Shown here: positions 6,338 through 7,396 of the stretch, one piece after another
How positions within the stretch are numbered: the first letter of the stretch is position 1
Layout of the letters: each line of letters starts with the position of its first letter
Source of the DNA: Firmicutes bacterium UBA1440
GTDB lineage: Bacteria > Bacillota > Clostridia > Peptostreptococcales > Anaerovoracaceae
Direction of reading: 5' to 3'
DNA length: 7,396 nucleotides
NCBI GenBank assembly: GCA_002329565.1
Contig: DCTM01000027.1
Coordinates: 3,691-11,086 of the forward strand
Program-made: the position numbers and the translations under genes
Notes under the pieces: generated by a model
Databases searched by the model: none
What the model was told of the DNA's origin: nothing
The model's input: the letters and a program-made list of their open reading frames with translations, nothing else

Positions 6338-6490
6338 CTTTATAACCACACTGTACTTTTCTATGATAATTAAAAAACTGTTTAATAAGAAGCTTTCTAA
6401 CGGCACTGTGGCTTAATAACTAAAAGCTGTTTGGGAAACGGGCTTAGTAGTTAAACTGAAGCTTTATCGTTGAAATTTGAAAAATCAGGG

Positions 6491-7396
6491 CTATTCGATA
6501 CAGCCGCAACCGACGAGCAGGTCATCTTTATAGATGACGAGTGATTGGCCCGGTGTGGCCGCCCTTTGTTTTTCTTTAAATTGGGCGACGATCTTGCCAT
6601 CGTCGTTCTGCGTGACGGTGGCGGCGGCCGGATTTGCCGTGTAGCGCAGCTTGACGGACAGGCAAATCCCCCGGAGTTCCTCCGGGAGCGTAGTTCCCCC
6701 CGCGGGGAAATACGCGGCCGCCGCCGTCACACGATCCGTGAAGAGATCCTCGTTGCTCCCGAGAGTAACGGTATTGTTTTCGGCATCGATGGCCGTCACA
6801 AACACGGGCTTTCCAAAGGTAATCCCAAGACCCTTTCTCTGCCCGATCGTATAATTGATAATACCGTTATGCCGGCCTATCACATTGCCCTCTGTGTCGA
6901 TGAAATCGCCGGGTTGTGAAGTGACCCTTGCTTTCAAAAAATTTATATAATTTTCATTATCGTCGATAAAACACAACTCCTGGCTGTCCTTGAGATTGGC
7001 GTTCGATAAGCCGGCAGTGTTTGCAATCTCTCGCGTTGCCGACTTATTTTCCATATGTTCGAGCGGAAAAATTACTCGCGCAATCTGCTCTTGAGTCAAC
7101 CTGCAGAGCATATATGACTGGTCCTTTTTACTGAGAGATTTCCGGACATAGTGAACGTCGGAACTGCGATCGTAATAAGTCGACGCATAATGTCCGGTCG
7201 CTATATGATAGGCACCGATGCGGTTGGCCTCTTCAATCAGATACCGGAATTTTACGGTCGGATTGCAGAGAACGCAGGGATTCGGTGTCCGTCCCGCTTG
7301 ATAAGCCTCACAGAAATCAGCGATTACCGTACTTTCAAAATCATCCCCGGCGTCTATGTAAATAAACTTTTCTTCCGGAAGTGCACCCTTGCCTGC
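6491..7396 (-). CDS. mnmA: tRNA-specific 2-thiouridylase MnmA, C-terminal 301 residues (5' end outside window)
   Basis: The frame is open from the window edge to the TAG at 6491-6493. MnmA places sulfur on C2 of the wobble uridine of tRNAs for Lys, Glu and Gln, using ATP and a persulfide carrier. Visible landmarks, numbered from the window edge: GRTPNPCVLCNPTVKF (35-50) with the catalytic Cys equivalent to E. coli Cys102 at 44, IATGHYA (65-71), KDQSYML (91-97), DSQELCFID (137-145) with the second catalytic Cys (E. coli Cys199) at 142, IGQRKGLGI before the barrel domain, and GQSLVIY near the end. The N-terminal PP-loop with SGGVDSS is off the window, about 60-70 residues. The ATG at 7109-7111 is internal (KDQSYM), not a start. 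Both active-site cysteines are kept, so the enzyme is probably functional. Confidence 0.95.
   Translation of the reverse strand, partial: AGKGALPEEKFIYIDAGDDFESTVIADFCEAYQAGRTPNPCVLCNPTVKFRYLIEEANRIGAYHIATGHYASTYYDRSSDVHYVRKSLSKKDQSYMLCRLTQEQIARVIFPLEHMENKSATREIANTAGLSNANLKDSQELCFIDDNENYINFLKARVTSQPGDFIDTEGNVIGRHNGIINYTIGQRKGLGITFGKPVFVTAIDAENNTVTLGSNEDLFTDRVTAAAAYFPAGGTTLPEELRGICLSVKLRYTANPAAATVTQNDDGKIVAQFKEKQRAATPGQSLVIYKDDLLVGCGCIE

Larger units (their letters stand above)
5683..6490. other. Long AT-rich intergenic region between mnmA and niaR, rich in repeats, no convincing gene
   Basis: About 800 bp lie between the 3' end of mnmA and the promoter of niaR, both leftward. The DNA is visibly richer in A and T than the flanking genes. 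The open frames inside are short and lack ribosome binding sites. It contains a 162-bp inverted-repeat element, a direct repeat pair, several hairpins and a cluster of degenerate GCTTAATAA-like elements, listed separately. The 11-mer AAATTTGAACC also occurs twice (5878-5888 and 6202-6212). No canonical terminator with a T tract was found just after the mnmA stop. The region could be a mosaic of small non-autonomous repeats, hold an unrecognised small RNA, or be degraded sequence. Confidence 0.6.

Noticed and set aside
5887..6460. CRISPR array or phage attachment site in the repeat-rich intergenic region
   Set aside because: Repeats are inverted or degenerate with uneven spacing and only two copies share a period; no cas, integrase or tRNA gene is nearby.
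7109..7111. ATG at 7111 as the start of a short MnmA
   Set aside because: The frame continues upstream to the window edge with unmistakable MnmA motifs, including the catalytic cysteine segment; this Met is the one in KDQSYM.

Overview
The window looks like chromosomal DNA of a low-to-mid-GC Firmicute, most likely a clostridium. This is inferred from strong GGAGG-type ribosome binding sites, sigma-A-like promoters with 17-bp spacers, a NiaR-type NAD repressor, and a MacAB-like exporter of the kind found in Gram-positives. No phage, plasmid, CRISPR, tRNA or rRNA signature was seen. The species cannot be named from the sequence.

Left part (1-1810): the 3' part of a drug/metabolite (EamA) transporter runs rightward and ends at a clear terminator. 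A leftward GNAT acetyltransferase gene follows. It is divergent from an HxlR-family regulator gene, and their promoters share about 180 bp. The regulator gene has an excellent promoter, ribosome binding site and ATG, but lies one base out of frame because of an A7 tract five bases into the gene. Restoring one A gives a complete 118-residue HxlR protein. A 14-bp hairpin then serves as a terminator for both the regulator and the leftward exporter operon.

Middle (1821-5682): four leftward genes, in transcription order niaR (HTH plus 3H domain), a membrane fusion protein, an ABC ATPase and a MacB/FtsX-type permease. The last three overlap by 4 and 13 nt and are plainly one translationally coupled operon encoding an exporter. 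niaR has its own well-formed promoter. The 114-nt gap after it shows no convincing promoter, so the exporter may be read from the niaR promoter.

Right part (5683-7396): about 800 bp of visibly AT-rich DNA holds no convincing gene but is full of repeats. There is a 28/30-matching inverted repeat spanning 162 bp, a short direct repeat with 29-nt period, a perfect 13-bp-arm palindrome and a cluster of degenerate GCTTAATAA-like elements. Beyond it lies the leftward 3' part of mnmA (tRNA 2-thiouridylase), cut by the window edge.

Most of the window is ordinary housekeeping and transport content. The points most worth a second look are the regulator frameshift and the structured intergenic region between mnmA and niaR.
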